The notes under the pieces were generated by a model that worked only from the letters and a program-made list of their open reading frames with translations, was not told where the DNA came from and ran no database searches. Below, in pieces: positions 8,623 through 19,118 of a DNA stretch of 64,000 bases. Position numbers and translations under genes: made by a program. Numbering within the stretch: the stretch's first letter is position 1; every line of letters starts with the position of its first letter. The stretch is from the NCBI GenBank assembly GCA_945862385.1, contig CAMAXV010000002.1:221887-285886 (forward strand). Direction: 5' to 3'. The DNA comes from Chitinophaga pinensis. GTDB lineage: Bacteria > Bacteroidota > Bacteroidia > Chitinophagales > Chitinophagaceae.

Positions 8623-10863
8623 ATGATACGTCCAATCCTGTTCTTCCTCATCCTTGCAAGTAATTTATCTGGCTTTTCACAGTCTGCCTTCAACATCATC
8701 CCCAAACCTGAATCAGTAATACCCGGAAAGGGTGTTTATGTTTATGGTGCGCATACAAGGATCTATGCAAGCAAACCCTTTCTGGCTGCCGCTCAACTGC
8801 TGGGAGAAACCATGAAACTACCCGCAAAACAGGTAGCACTTTGGCAAAAGGGAATGTCTGTGCCTTCCGGTTCAGTTGTTTTTGAAAAAACATCAGGAAA
8901 GCAGGAAGACAGCAGCGCATACCGGATAGATATCAAAAGTGGTGAAATACGCATCAGCAGCTCAGGATATGCAGGCGCATTGTACGCCATGCAAAGCATC
9001 ACGCAGCTGGTACTGACCAGTAATCAAACAAACGGGATTCCCTGTGCAACTATAGCAGATAAGCCGAGATTTGGTTACCGCGGACTGATGATGGATGTGT
9101 CCAGGCATTTTTATCCACCTTCCTTTGTGCACAAGATGATCGACCTGATTGCCTTGTATAAACTCAATACCCTGCATCTCCACCTCACTGATGCTGCTGG
9201 CTGGCGGATAGCAATCAAACGTTACCCACAGCTGACAGAAAAGGCAGCCTGGCGTTCAGAAGGACAATGGAAACCCTGGTGGAAAGGCGACCGGGCATAT
9301 GCCAGGTTCGGCGAAGCCAAAGCCTATGGTGGCTTCTACACACAGGACGAAGCACGTGAAATGGTGACTTACGCTGCAACCAGGGGGATAACCATCATCC
9401 CTGAAATTGAAATGCCGGGGCATTCCGAGGAAGTCATTGCTGCCTTCCCGCACCTGGGTTGTGTAGGAGCAAAAGCTGGACAGGGTGAATTTTGTATCGG
9501 CAACGACTCTACATTTGTTTTCATGCAGGATGTACTGACAGAAATCATGTCCATCTTCCCATCCCAATACATCCATATAGGCGGAGATGAAGCAGGAAAA
9601 AAGAACTGGAAAGCCTGCAGCAGGTGCCAGCAACGCATCAAAGACAACAAACTGAAAGATGAACTGGAACTGCAGAGTTATGCCATCCGACGCATGGAAA
9701 AGTTTATTTCCTCCAAGGGAAGAACACTGCTGGGTTGGGATGAAATACTGGAAGGAGGATTAGCTCCGGGGGCTGCAGTGATGAGCTGGCGGGGAGAGAA
9801 AGGCGGCATCGATGCAGCCAATATGGGGCATGATGTGATCATGACGCCTGGAGAGACCTGTTACTTCGATAAATACCAGCAGGACCCGACTCTGGAACCT
9901 GAAGCCATAGGTGGATTCCTGCCATTGCAAAAAGTGTATAACTATGAACCCATACCAGCAGAACTGCCTGGTGATAAACACCGCTTTGTAAAAGGAGCAC
10001 AGGCGAATGTATGGACGGAATACATTCCCACCATGGAACATTTTGAATACATGGTTTTCCCCCGCATCATCGCCCTGAGTGAAGTTACCTGGAGCAACAA
10101 AACAGCCAGAGAATGGACTGATTTCCAGTCGCGACTGACAGCGCATTACAGAATCCTGCAGCAAAAAAATGTCAATTACTGCAGACCATCTGACCGGGTG
10201 GAGATCAGTCCGGTCATCAACGCCGCTGCCAGACAAACTACTATCACCCTCAGCACAGAGCAATATAATCCCGAAATCAGGTACACAATAGACGGTTCCA
10301 TGCCAACAACAACATCAACTGTTTACACTGGTCCCTTTACCCTTTCAGGCTCTGCATTGTTGAAAACAGCAGTCTTCAGAAACGGCAAGATAGCTCAGCA
10401 ACCAGACACGCTTGACCTTCGGCTACACAAGGCCTTGGGAAAGACCGTCACTTACGTTAAAAAATGGAGTGGTAGTTATCCGGCTCAAAAAGAACAAACA
10501 CTGGTTAATGGGTATACCGGTTCATTGACCTATCAGGATAAACAATGGCAGGGCTTCCTGACCGACCTGGATGTCACAATCGACCTGGGCATGCTGCAAT
10601 CCCTTCAAAATGTTTCCTGCCGTTTTATGCAGGTTATTGGTCCGGGTGTATATATGCCGCTCTACGCAGAAGTGTATGTTTCGGCAGACGGACAAAACTT
10701 CATTCCTGCAGGAAGGAGCACCAACGATATATCGCCGCTATACGACAGGCTAACTTTCAAATCATTTTCGATTGATCTGAAAAATACAGAAGCCCGATAT
10801 GTGCGATTCTTTGCCAAAAACCAGCGCGGGTTCATGTTTGCAGATGAAATCATTGTAGAATAA
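8623..10863 (+). CDS. GH20 beta-N-acetylhexosaminidase
   Basis: The frame opens with a TTG at 8611, but the ATG at 8623 gives a clean signal peptide (MIRPILFFLILASNLSGFSQ) and is chosen (746 residues). Order of domains: GH20b N-terminal domain (about 20-145), GH20 TIM barrel (about 150-500), a chitobiase-type C-terminal domain around 540-595 (EIRYTIDGSMPTT) and a discoidin/F5-8C-like beta-sandwich at the end. The catalytic Asp-Glu pair is D322-E323 in HIGGDEAGKKNW. It should release terminal GlcNAc or GalNAc in the periplasm, feeding the nag genes located about 20 kb away in this window. Confidence 0.92.
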   Translation: MIRPILFFLILASNLSGFSQSAFNIIPKPESVIPGKGVYVYGAHTRIYASKPFLAAAQLLGETMKLPAKQVALWQKGMSVPSGSVVFEKTSGKQEDSSAYRIDIKSGEIRISSSGYAGALYAMQSITQLVLTSNQTNGIPCATIADKPRFGYRGLMMDVSRHFYPPSFVHKMIDLIALYKLNTLHLHLTDAAGWRIAIKRYPQLTEKAAWRSEGQWKPWWKGDRAYARFGEAKAYGGFYTQDEAREMVTYAATRGITIIPEIEMPGHSEEVIAAFPHLGCVGAKAGQGEFCIGNDSTFVFMQDVLTEIMSIFPSQYIHIGGDEAGKKNWKACSRCQQRIKDNKLKDELELQSYAIRRMEKFISSKGRTLLGWDEILEGGLAPGAAVMSWRGEKGGIDAANMGHDVIMTPGETCYFDKYQQDPTLEPEAIGGFLPLQKVYNYEPIPAELPGDKHRFVKGAQANVWTEYIPTMEHFEYMVFPRIIALSEVTWSNKTAREWTDFQSRLTAHYRILQQKNVNYCRPSDRVEISPVINAAARQTTITLSTEQYNPEIRYTIDGSMPTTTSTVYTGPFTLSGSALLKTAVFRNGKIAQQPDTLDLRLHKALGKTVTYVKKWSGSYPAQKEQTLVNGYTGSLTYQDKQWQGFLTDLDVTIDLGMLQSLQNVSCRFMQVIGPGVYMPLYAEVYVSADGQNFIPAGRSTNDISPLYDRLTFKSFSIDLKNTEARYVRFFAKNQRGFMFADEIIVE

Positions 10864-10905
10864 TAAGACAATAACCCCTTCGAACAGAACACAGGATAAT
10901 ACCGC

Positions 10906-11748
10906 TTAGCCCTTAAGGATCCCCCTGAAATAGCCCACTGATTCTGCCATTCCTGCGAGTGGATCGTTCATATCCTTTTCATACTCAATGCTACTGATGC
11001 CAGAATATTTGATTTTACGGAGTGCCTTTACAAAAGCAGGGAAGTTGATGGCACCGCGACCGATTTCAATCACTTTGGCATCTTTGGCCATTGCAGTAAC
11101 ATCCTTGATGTGCAAATCAAATAACCTGTCTTTATAATCAACCACAGCCTTTTCAGGCAATACGCCTGCACGGAAGGTATGCCCGATATCAATACACAAC
11201 CCCATCCGTGGATCCATGTCTTTGATGCGATCGTAGACGTCTTTCGGACTTGGATACAATTTATCTTCGGGACCATGGTTGTGAATGGCCATTTTAATAT
11301 TTGTTGCTTTCACTTTTTCTTCTGTGTAAGCAAGCAGCTCAGGATTAGGAACACCCACAATCATGTTCACACCACATTTACGTGCATACTCGAAAGCCTG
11401 ATCAACAGCTTCTTTGCTCTTCATATAAATAACACCAATGGTGTACATATTGATACCAGCATCAGCAAGCTTCTTCTTTATGCCATCAATGGTTTCCTGA
11501 CTGCTATTCAGGGGCAGGTGAAACTCTTTAACTGACAGGTTTGTTACTCCCAAACGCTTCATCATGGCAATGGATTTGTCCAGGTCAAAACGAAGGAAAG
11601 AGAAGCCTGCAAAACCCATGGGCAAATCAGCAACTTCAGCAGCAGAAATGGAGTTTGAGACAACAGTTGCCTGACCTATGAGTGGAAGAGTTGCTGCGGC
11701 TGCAATTCCCATTCCGCTGTTTCTTAAAAAATCTCTTCTGTTTTGCAT
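10906..11748 (-). CDS. Tat-exported sugar phosphate isomerase/epimerase-like TIM barrel
   Basis: The ATG at 11748 gives MQNRRDFLRNSGMGIAAAA, a twin-arginine signal; the TTG six bases further up is not needed. The 280-residue protein is a xylose isomerase-like TIM barrel (AP endonuclease 2 superfamily). Visible metal and active site residues include AIHNHGPED and GLCIDIGHTFRAG, the conserved D-x-G-H of these epimerases, and HIKD near residue 220. Such exported members are often found with Gfo/Idh oxidoreductases and DUF1080 hydrolases in keto-sugar metabolism. It is divergent from the GntP/Gfo/Idh operon, which supports a shared sugar role. Exact substrate unknown. Confidence 0.85.
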   Translation of the reverse strand: MQNRRDFLRNSGMGIAAAATLPLIGQATVVSNSISAAEVADLPMGFAGFSFLRFDLDKSIAMMKRLGVTNLSVKEFHLPLNSSQETIDGIKKKLADAGINMYTIGVIYMKSKEAVDQAFEYARKCGVNMIVGVPNPELLAYTEEKVKATNIKMAIHNHGPEDKLYPSPKDVYDRIKDMDPRMGLCIDIGHTFRAGVLPEKAVVDYKDRLFDLHIKDVTAMAKDAKVIEIGRGAINFPAFVKALRKIKYSGISSIEYEKDMNDPLAGMAESVGYFRGILKG

Positions 11749-11874
11749 ATACAATCATTTAGAGAATAAAAAGGTTTGTTGTTGGTGATACAAATTATTG
11801 TATTTTTTGGTTGGTTTAGCAATTAAATGCCATAACTTAATAAAACGTTTTCGCTGCCACCTTAAACCAATACT

Positions 11875-13185
11875 ATGCTTTTCGTATCGATTGCCTGCTG
11901 TATCCTGATCCTGATTCTGTTGATTTCATGGCTCAGGTTCAATACATTCATCGCTTTTATACTTGTTTCGATTACCGGGGGATTATTACTCGGACTTCCA
12001 CTGGAAAAAATTCCGGCGTCCATTCAGAAGGGGATTGGTGACACCCTGGGTTCTTTGCTCATGATCCTGTTGTTTGGCGCTATGATTGGTAAACTGGTGG
12101 CAGAATCCGGTGCTGCACAAAAAATCAGTGATGTGATGCTGAAAACCTTCGGCATCAATAAGATAACCTGGGCACTGGTGATGACAGGGTTCATCGTAGG
12201 TATACCTTTGTTCTATAATGTTGGTTTTGTGCTGCTTGTTCCGCTGATTTTCTCAATCGTTTACCGGGTTAAACTTCCTGCAGTCTATGTTGGATTACCT
12301 ATGCTGGCTGCGCTTTCCACTACGCACGGACTCCTTCCACCGCATCCATCACCGGCTGCGCTGGTAACGCAATTGAATGCGGATATGGGACAAACACTGC
12401 TCTATGGCATCATCATCGCTATACCTACCATTATCCTTGCCGGACCAGTATTTGCATCTACTCTGAAAGGCATCACTACAGAACCGCTGCAAACCTTCAA
12501 GCCGCGCATCCTGCCTGACGATCAGCTGCCCGGATTCCTGAACAGCATACTCACCTGCCTTTTACCTGTTGGCATCTTGCTGATCACTACCATTTTTCAA
12601 CTCGGCGAAAACGGAGCGGAAAGTCCGGTTTTACTGCGTTTCATTGCAGAACCGGGTATGCTGATGCTACTCTCCGTATTATACGCCACTTTTGCCCTGG
12701 GGATTTTCAAAGGGAAAAAAATGCGTGAGGTAATGGCCATCTATGCTGATTCCGTGAAAGATGTGCTGATGATTATCCTCATCGTTTCAGGAGCCGGTGC
12801 ACTTAAACAAATTTTTGTAGACAGTGGCGTTAGCAATCAGCTTGCTGATGCCATGAACCAACTTGATTTACCGCCTTTACTATTGGGCTGGCTGATCTCA
12901 GCACTCATCCGGGTAGCCATGGGATCTGCTACGGTAGCAGGTTTGACAACGGCTGGTATCATCGCCCCGCTTGTGTTAGCTACAGGAACCTCTCCCAGCC
13001 TCATGGTGCTGGCAGTAGGATCAGGAAGCTTGTTTTTCTCTCATGTCAATGATTCCGGATTCTGGCTTTTCAAGGAATATTTCAACCTGAGCATGAAAGA
13101 CACCTTCAGGTCCTGGAGTGTCATGGAAACAATCGTTTCCGTGATGGGCTTAATAGGTGTTATGGTGCTGGAAAGATTCATTTAA
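11875..13185 (+). CDS. GntP family gluconate:proton symporter
   Basis: A 436-residue protein with about 12 hydrophobic segments and the sequence style of the GntP/GntT family: GIGDTLGSLLMILLFGAMIGK near the N-terminus, the central TTHGLLPPHPSP motif, and the C-terminal GSGSLFFSHVNDSGFW, which is typical of gluconate permeases. It should import gluconate or a related sugar acid across the inner membrane by proton symport. It is the first gene of an operon with two Gfo/Idh/MocA genes (50-base and 42-base gaps), suggesting the sugar acid is made or used by these oxidoreductases. No gluconate kinase is in view. Confidence 0.88.
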   Translation: MLFVSIACCILILILLISWLRFNTFIAFILVSITGGLLLGLPLEKIPASIQKGIGDTLGSLLMILLFGAMIGKLVAESGAAQKISDVMLKTFGINKITWALVMTGFIVGIPLFYNVGFVLLVPLIFSIVYRVKLPAVYVGLPMLAALSTTHGLLPPHPSPAALVTQLNADMGQTLLYGIIIAIPTIILAGPVFASTLKGITTEPLQTFKPRILPDDQLPGFLNSILTCLLPVGILLITTIFQLGENGAESPVLLRFIAEPGMLMLLSVLYATFALGIFKGKKMREVMAIYADSVKDVLMIILIVSGAGALKQIFVDSGVSNQLADAMNQLDLPPLLLGWLISALIRVAMGSATVAGLTTAGIIAPLVLATGTSPSLMVLAVGSGSLFFSHVNDSGFWLFKEYFNLSMKDTFRSWSVMETIVSVMGLIGVMVLERFI

Positions 13186-13235
13186 GCCGTCCAATTAGTA
13201 AAAAAAGATTATTCATTCACTGCTAAAAAAACAAC

Positions 13236-14333
13236 ATGCCTTTACGCAGAGACTTTCTTAAATCAGGTGCCGCTGCAAGCGGACTATTCATGCTCTCTTC
13301 TTTTTCAGAAAAAAAGCAGGAAGAAAAAATCATGCCTCCCCGCATCCGCTTCTCAGTAATCAACATCAACCACAGCCATATTTACGGGATGTGTAATGCC
13401 GTTATCAAAGGAGGAGGGGAACTGGTAGCAGTATATGCAAAAGAGGCTGACCTCCTTTCACAATTTTCCAGGTCTTTTCCGCAAGCAAAAGTTGCCAAAG
13501 ATGCAAAAGAAATTCTGGAAGACAACAGCATTCAACTGATCCTGAGTTCAGGCATTCCGGATGAACGCGGACCCCTGGGCATTGAAGTGATGAAGCATGG
13601 CAAAGACTACCTGGTAGACAAGCCAGGCATCACCACGCTGGAACAACTAGCCGCTGTTAGGAAAGTACAAAAGGAAACCAAACGCATTTATTCAATCATG
13701 TACAGCGAGCGCTTTGAAAACAAAGCTACCATCAAGGCTTCTGAATTGGTTCAGGCGGGTGCAATTGGTAATGTTATTCAGACTATCGGCTTGGGTCCGC
13801 ATAAAATAAATCCCAAATCACGGCCCGACTGGTTCTGGGAGAAAAAGCGTTACGGAGGAATTATCTGTGATATCGGATCACACCAATTCGACCAATACCT
13901 GCATTTTACCGGCTCTACTTCAGCGGAAGTAGTGGCATCACAGGTCGGTAATACCCACCACAAAGATCATTCCAACTTCGAGGATTTCGGGGATGTGATG
14001 CTGAAAGGCAATGGCGGCATGGGTTATATCCGGGTGGATTGGTTTACACCAGACGGACTCAAAACATGGGGAGATGGCAGGCTGACAATTCTGGGATCTG
14101 AAGGATTCATTGAGATCAGGAAAAATATCGATATCGCCCGCTACAACAGCGGCAATCACCTCTATATGGCCAATAACAAGGAAACGATTTACATGGATTG
14201 CAAGGACGTTGAACTTCCTTTCGGAAGGCTTTTTGTGGACGATGTAATCAACCGCACGGAAACAGCCATGACGCAGGCGCATTGCTTCCTGGCAACAGAA
14301 CTTGCCCTGAAGGCACAAAAAATGGCCAGATAA
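13236..14333 (+). CDS. Tat-exported Gfo/Idh/MocA family protein with degenerate nucleotide loop
   Basis: A 365-residue protein with a twin-arginine signal (LRRDFLKSGAAASG). The Gfo/Idh/MocA fold is recognisable from LVDKPGITT (the family EKP motif, here DKP), GAIGNVIQTI and ICDIGSHQFDQYLHF. The first beta-strand reads FSVININHSHIYG and lacks the GxGxxG/A loop that binds NAD(P), so cofactor binding is uncertain or altered. It shares this oddity with the paralogue at 28679-29731. Operon with GntP upstream and another Gfo/Idh gene downstream. A role in periplasmic sugar oxidation or sugar sensing is inferred from neighbours. Confidence 0.82.
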   Translation: MPLRRDFLKSGAAASGLFMLSSFSEKKQEEKIMPPRIRFSVININHSHIYGMCNAVIKGGGELVAVYAKEADLLSQFSRSFPQAKVAKDAKEILEDNSIQLILSSGIPDERGPLGIEVMKHGKDYLVDKPGITTLEQLAAVRKVQKETKRIYSIMYSERFENKATIKASELVQAGAIGNVIQTIGLGPHKINPKSRPDWFWEKKRYGGIICDIGSHQFDQYLHFTGSTSAEVVASQVGNTHHKDHSNFEDFGDVMLKGNGGMGYIRVDWFTPDGLKTWGDGRLTILGSEGFIEIRKNIDIARYNSGNHLYMANNKETIYMDCKDVELPFGRLFVDDVINRTETAMTQAHCFLATELALKAQKMAR

Positions 14334-14375
14334 TTCGTATATTCAAACATCGATTCAACACATAAACACATTGCT

Positions 14376-15848
14376 ATGCCCAAACAAAACCACAGGAGAA
14401 ATTTTCTCAAAAACAGCTCGCTGGCTGCAGCCGGCTTTTTTATTGTCCCCAGACATGTAATCGGAAAAGGATACACGGCACCGAGCGACAAACTGAACAT
14501 CGCTGCCATTGGAGCAGGTGGAAAAGGACAATCAGACCTCTTCAATTCTTTCAACAATGGCGCCAACAACGTGGTGGCTTTTTCTGATGTGGATTGGGAT
14601 AAATGCAAGCCTGCCATTGAGAAGTTTCCCAACGCTAAAAAATACCGTGACTTCAGGGAAATGCTTGATAAGTCAGGCAACGAAATTGATGCCGTAACCA
14701 TCTCTACACCGGATCATTTCCATGCCTATGCCGCCATGGCCTGCATGCAACTGAAGAAGCATGTCTATGTTCAAAAACCACTCACCCACAATATTGCTGA
14801 AGCCAGGATGCTCACTGAAGCAGCCCGTAAATACAAAGTGGTAACCCAGATGGGCAACCAGGGTGCCTCTAACCCGCAGCAAAAAGTTGCGATGGACTGG
14901 TTTGACCAGGGACTGATCGGCACTGTCAACAAAGTGGAAATCTGGACCAACAGACCGGTATGGCCACAGGGTATTCCTGTACCAACCGGTAAACATGCAC
15001 TGCCTGCTTCCATGTCTGCTGCAGACTGGAACACCTGGCTTGGCCCGGCCTCGTATGTGGATTATGATCCACTCTATCATCCATTCAAATGGAGGGGCTG
15101 GTGGAATTTCGGAACCGGTGCACTGGGAGACATTGGCTGCCACACCATTGACTCTCCGTTCAGAATTCTTGGACTAGGTTATCCAACTGAGGTAGAATGC
15201 AGTGTAGGTCAGGTTTTCATCAAAGACTGGACACCTGAACACATCCCTGAAGGCTGTCCGCCTTCATCTCTTGTAGAAATTAAATTCCCTGCTACCAAGA
15301 AAAATAAAACACCCATGAAAATGGTGTGGATGGATGGTGGTCTTAGGCCTTTCCATCCTGATCAACTGCCTGCCAATGAGCCACTCAGCACTGATGGCAA
15401 TGGAGCCAACGGCGTATATCTGCATGGTTCAAAAGGATTGATGGTGATAGACATGTACGGAAACAATCCACGGATTTACCTGAACAACGGAGAAAAAATC
15501 ACAGCCCCAGCTCCCGATCCAAATGCTCCTAAACTTCCTGAATTCGGACACCAGATTTCCTGGACTGAAGCTTGTAAAGCCGGCTTCAACAGCAAGGAAC
15601 ACAAGGCCCTGAGTTCTTCATTTGATTATTCTGGTCCGCTCACCGAAACCGTTCTCATGGGCAACCTGGCAATCAGAAGCTATATGCTGCGCAAAGAAGT
15701 GAAAGGAAGCAACGGACGCAGCGGGTTCGACTTCTACGGTCGTAAAAAACTTCTGTGGGATGGCGCATCCATGAAGATTACCAATTTTGAGGATGCCAAC
15801 CAGTTTGTAGGTCGTGTGAACAGAAGCGGATGGGAATTCAAAATGTAA
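14376..15848 (+). CDS. Tat-exported Gfo/Idh/MocA family oxidoreductase
   Basis: A 490-residue protein with a twin-arginine signal (NHRRNFLKNSSLAAAG) followed by a Rossmann domain with an intact loop, AAIGAGGKGQSD. The catalytic-loop motif reads VYVQKPLTHN, with Gln where most relatives have Glu, while the key Lys is kept. GDIGCHTIDSPF supplies the His and Asp of the active site, and QMGNQGASN is typical of the long, planctomycete/Bacteroidota-type Gfo/Idh group. Last gene of the gntP operon, followed by a strong terminator at 15891. It probably oxidises or reduces a sugar or sugar acid with a tightly bound cofactor in the periplasm. Confidence 0.87.
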   Translation: MPKQNHRRNFLKNSSLAAAGFFIVPRHVIGKGYTAPSDKLNIAAIGAGGKGQSDLFNSFNNGANNVVAFSDVDWDKCKPAIEKFPNAKKYRDFREMLDKSGNEIDAVTISTPDHFHAYAAMACMQLKKHVYVQKPLTHNIAEARMLTEAARKYKVVTQMGNQGASNPQQKVAMDWFDQGLIGTVNKVEIWTNRPVWPQGIPVPTGKHALPASMSAADWNTWLGPASYVDYDPLYHPFKWRGWWNFGTGALGDIGCHTIDSPFRILGLGYPTEVECSVGQVFIKDWTPEHIPEGCPPSSLVEIKFPATKKNKTPMKMVWMDGGLRPFHPDQLPANEPLSTDGNGANGVYLHGSKGLMVIDMYGNNPRIYLNNGEKITAPAPDPNAPKLPEFGHQISWTEACKAGFNSKEHKALSSSFDYSGPLTETVLMGNLAIRSYMLRKEVKGSNGRSGFDFYGRKKLLWDGASMKITNFEDANQFVGRVNRSGWEFKM

Positions 15849-15890
15849 ACAGGCTTTAAGAATTTGCATAAACGCTTTGATTCATGAAAC

Positions 15891-15920
15891 TGCCCCGCTT
15901 TCGCGGGGCAGTTTTTTTTA
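15891..15920 (+). terminator. Rho-independent terminator of the gntP operon
   Basis: A perfect 9-bp GC-rich stem (CTGCCCCGC with GCGGGGCAG, loop TTTC) is followed directly by eight T residues. It lies 42 bases after the stop of the last Gfo/Idh gene. Confidence 0.93.
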
Positions 15921-15953
15921 TAGTATCTTCAGTACTTACAATTTTGTTCAGAT

Positions 15954-18900
15954 ATGAAAAAAATCCTCCTCGCCATCTTTTGTCTGGGAATGATGACCGG
16001 ACACGCCCAAAAGAAAAAGTCAGCTCTGCAGCAAACACAAACTCAAGCCAGTCCTGATTCTATTTTCAGTAACCTCAAATGGCGCAATGTTGGCCCCTTT
16101 CGTGGTGGCCGTGCCAATGCCATTGCCGGGGTCAGGAACAACGATCTTAGGTTTTATGTGGGTTATACAGGCGGCGGCGTTTGGACCACTGAAGATGGTG
16201 GCAATAGCTGGAAAAACATTTCAGACGGACAATTTGGTGTGGGATCCATTGGTGATATCGCTGTGTCAGAATCAGATCCGAATGTGATTTTTGTGGGCAC
16301 CGGAGAACATGCAGTTCGTGGAGTAATGACCAGTTACGGTGATGGCGTATATAAATCTACCGATGCAGGTAAAACATGGAAAAACGTTGGTCTGCAGAAG
16401 ACAAGACATATTTCAGACATTGCTATTGATCCCCGAAATGCTGATGTAGTCTATGTTGCGGCACAAGGCACTGTTCATGGTCCGAATACAGACCGTGGTA
16501 TTTTCAAATCAACAGATGGTGGCACAAGCTGGAAAAAGGTGTTATACATCAATGATAGTACAGGCATCTCTTCGCTTTCCATGGACATGAATAATCCCCG
16601 CATCCTGTATGCCGCTTCATGGGAACATAGAAGGTACCCATGGACAGTCTCCAGTGGCGGTCCGGGTTCAGCTATCTGGAAATCTACAGATGAAGGAAAT
16701 ACCTGGTCGAAACTCGAAGGCGGATTGCCGAAACTCATGGGTAAAGCAGGTATCAGCGTATCCCGCGCCAACAGCAACATGATTTATGCAATTATAGAAA
16801 CCGAAAAAGTAAAATCAGGATTATATCGTTCTGATGATGCTGGCAAAACCTGGTCTTTATTATCAAACAACCAGGATATCTCTTCCAGGTCTTGGTACTA
16901 CATGGAAGTCTTTGCAGACCCCAATAATGAGAACACGGTATATGTGCTCAATGCACCCATGATGAAATCTATCGATGGTGGAAAAACATTTGCGAGGGTT
17001 CCCGTACATCATGGTGACACACACGACTTATGGATTCATCCTACCAAAAGCAACATCGTTGCCCTGGCAGATGATGGCGGTGCAGAAATAAGTTTTGATA
17101 TTTGTAAAACCTGGTCATCGATCATGAACCAGCCAACAGCACAATTCTACCGGGTTAATACCGACAATGTATTTCCATATAAACTCTATGGCGGTCAACA
17201 AGACAATACCTCTGTAATTGCAGCAAGCAGAAATAATGGAGCCTCACTCACCGAACGCGACTGGATAATTGGTCCGGGCTGCGAATGTGCCTTCCCGGCA
17301 TTTGACCCCAATGAACCGACACTGATTTATGGCGGTTGTTATCAGGGTTACATTGAAGTGCTTAATACTAAAACTGGAGAGTCAAAAGATATACAGGCCT
17401 ACCCAACTATGAACCTGGCCAATGATCCGAGTACGATGAAATACAGGTTTAACTGGAATGCCCCGATCATCGCCTCGCCACACGATCCTAAAACCATCTA
17501 CCATGGTGGCAATGTAGTACTGAAAACAACCAATGGGGGCATCAGCTGGGAGCCCATCAGTCCTGACCTCACCCGAAATGAAAAGTCGAAGCAGGGCCCA
17601 GGAGGTATGCCTTTCACCAATGAAGGAGCCGGTGGGGAGAACTACAATACGCTCTTTTACCTGACGGAATCTGCACTTGAAAAGGGTGTTATCTGGACTG
17701 GCAGCGATTGTGGATTTGTACATGTTACCATGGATGGCGGAAAAACCTGGAATAATGTAACACCAGCTGGATTACCTGAGGCGCAAATTAACAGCATTGA
17801 GCTGTCTGCTTTCGATAAGGGGACAGCATATATTTCAGCAACCCGGTACAAGTTCAATGACTATGCTGCCTATGCTTTCAAGACTATTGATTATGGTAAA
17901 ACCTGGACGCCCATCAATAATGGAATTAAAGAAGACGATTTTCTGAAAGTAATTAGGGAAGACAGGAAAAATAAAAACCTGTTGTATGGTGGGAGTGAAA
18001 GAGGATTTTACCTGTCAACAGACGGCGGACAACATTGGCAATCCTTCCAGCGCAACCTGCCTGTGGTGCCTGTAACTGACCTGATGATCCGAGACAATGA
18101 CTTGGTAGCTGCTACAGCAGGGAGGGCATTCTGGATTCTTGATGACCTGGGAGCCATTCAACAATATGTTGCAGAGGCTGCATTACCCAGGCTGATTACG
18201 CCCAAGCCAGGTTATAAGATGGGTGGGGGTGCAGGTCTACCGGAAGACAAGTACAGTGCCGGACAAAATGCACCCGATGGCATCATACTTGATTACTTCC
18301 TGCCAGAAGTACATGACAGCATCACAGTTAAATTAACCATCTCCGATGCATCAGGAAAAGTGGTGAGAACATTCAGCAACAAAAAAGATGAGGGCTATGT
18401 AAGGTATCCAGGCGGACCCGCACCCGCAGCATTGTTGCCTGACGCAAAGGGACATAATCGTTTTCTGTGGGATTACCGGACCGCAACACCCACACCAGAC
18501 GTAAAAGGAGTTTATATTTTCGGTGACTACAGAGGTTATGCGCTTGCACCTGGAACATATACTGCCAGATTGGATGCAGGAACAACCAGCAGCAGTGCTG
18601 ATCTTATTTTGTTGGCCAATCCGAAGATTAAAGCCAGTGCAGCAGAATGGGAGGAACAACAAAAAATGCTTGCAGAGATGACTTCAACCATCAGTGCAAT
18701 CCATCAGCAGGTTAATGATCTGCGTAAAGTAAAAAAACAACTGCAGCACCATGCTGATGTTTTCAAAGAAGTAGCCAATGCTGCGAAAGTGGTAGAGGAA
18801 GCCAAAAAACTGATAAAAGACATTGATGGATGGGAGTCCAATATTGTTGAAAGCAGGATTCAAAACGGACAGGATGTAATTAACTGGCCCAGCAAACTCA

Positions 18901-19094
18901 ATGCAGAATTGTTTTTCATCAAGGGATTGGCAGATGCAGCTGATCCACGCATCACGCAAGGCATCAAAACACGCTATACAGATTTACTGACACAGTGGAA
19001 ACAGGAGAAAGAAAAATTACAGCAACTGAAGCATGCAATTGTTTCTTATAACCAACTATACAAGTCACAGGGTATGGAAGGCATTGTACTTTGA
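15954..19094 (+). CDS. secreted Asp-box (BNR/VPS10-like) beta-propeller protein
   Basis: A 1046-residue protein with a signal peptide (cleavage near GHAQ). Ten Asp-box motifs of the S-T-D-G-G-x-T-W type can be counted between about residues 80 and 700 (for example TTEDGGNSW, KSTDAGKTW, VTMDGGKTW, LSTDGGQHW), which build one or two sortilin-type beta-propellers. A short immunoglobulin-like segment follows at about 780-880, then a helical, Lys/Gln-rich tail of about 160 residues that may form a coiled coil. Homologues are often annotated as glycosyl hydrolases, but no catalytic residues are evident, so function is unknown. It has no T9SS tail, so it is likely periplasmic. Terminated by the hairpin at 19119. 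Confidence 0.78.
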   Translation: MKKILLAIFCLGMMTGHAQKKKSALQQTQTQASPDSIFSNLKWRNVGPFRGGRANAIAGVRNNDLRFYVGYTGGGVWTTEDGGNSWKNISDGQFGVGSIGDIAVSESDPNVIFVGTGEHAVRGVMTSYGDGVYKSTDAGKTWKNVGLQKTRHISDIAIDPRNADVVYVAAQGTVHGPNTDRGIFKSTDGGTSWKKVLYINDSTGISSLSMDMNNPRILYAASWEHRRYPWTVSSGGPGSAIWKSTDEGNTWSKLEGGLPKLMGKAGISVSRANSNMIYAIIETEKVKSGLYRSDDAGKTWSLLSNNQDISSRSWYYMEVFADPNNENTVYVLNAPMMKSIDGGKTFARVPVHHGDTHDLWIHPTKSNIVALADDGGAEISFDICKTWSSIMNQPTAQFYRVNTDNVFPYKLYGGQQDNTSVIAASRNNGASLTERDWIIGPGCECAFPAFDPNEPTLIYGGCYQGYIEVLNTKTGESKDIQAYPTMNLANDPSTMKYRFNWNAPIIASPHDPKTIYHGGNVVLKTTNGGISWEPISPDLTRNEKSKQGPGGMPFTNEGAGGENYNTLFYLTESALEKGVIWTGSDCGFVHVTMDGGKTWNNVTPAGLPEAQINSIELSAFDKGTAYISATRYKFNDYAAYAFKTIDYGKTWTPINNGIKEDDFLKVIREDRKNKNLLYGGSERGFYLSTDGGQHWQSFQRNLPVVPVTDLMIRDNDLVAATAGRAFWILDDLGAIQQYVAEAALPRLITPKPGYKMGGGAGLPEDKYSAGQNAPDGIILDYFLPEVHDSITVKLTISDASGKVVRTFSNKKDEGYVRYPGGPAPAALLPDAKGHNRFLWDYRTATPTPDVKGVYIFGDYRGYALAPGTYTARLDAGTTSSSADLILLANPKIKASAAEWEEQQKMLAEMTSTISAIHQQVNDLRKVKKQLQHHADVFKEVANAAKVVEEAKKLIKDIDGWESNIVESRIQNGQDVINWPSKLNAELFFIKGLADAADPRITQGIKTRYTDLLTQWKQEKEKLQQLKHAIVSYNQLYKSQGMEGIVL

Positions 19095-19118
19095 ATTCAT
19101 TTAAATAAAAAAGGAAAG

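Noticed and set aside
10906..10920. Possible terminator between the GH20 gene and the convergent TIM-barrel gene
   Set aside because: The 42-base gap contains no stem with a T-run on either strand.
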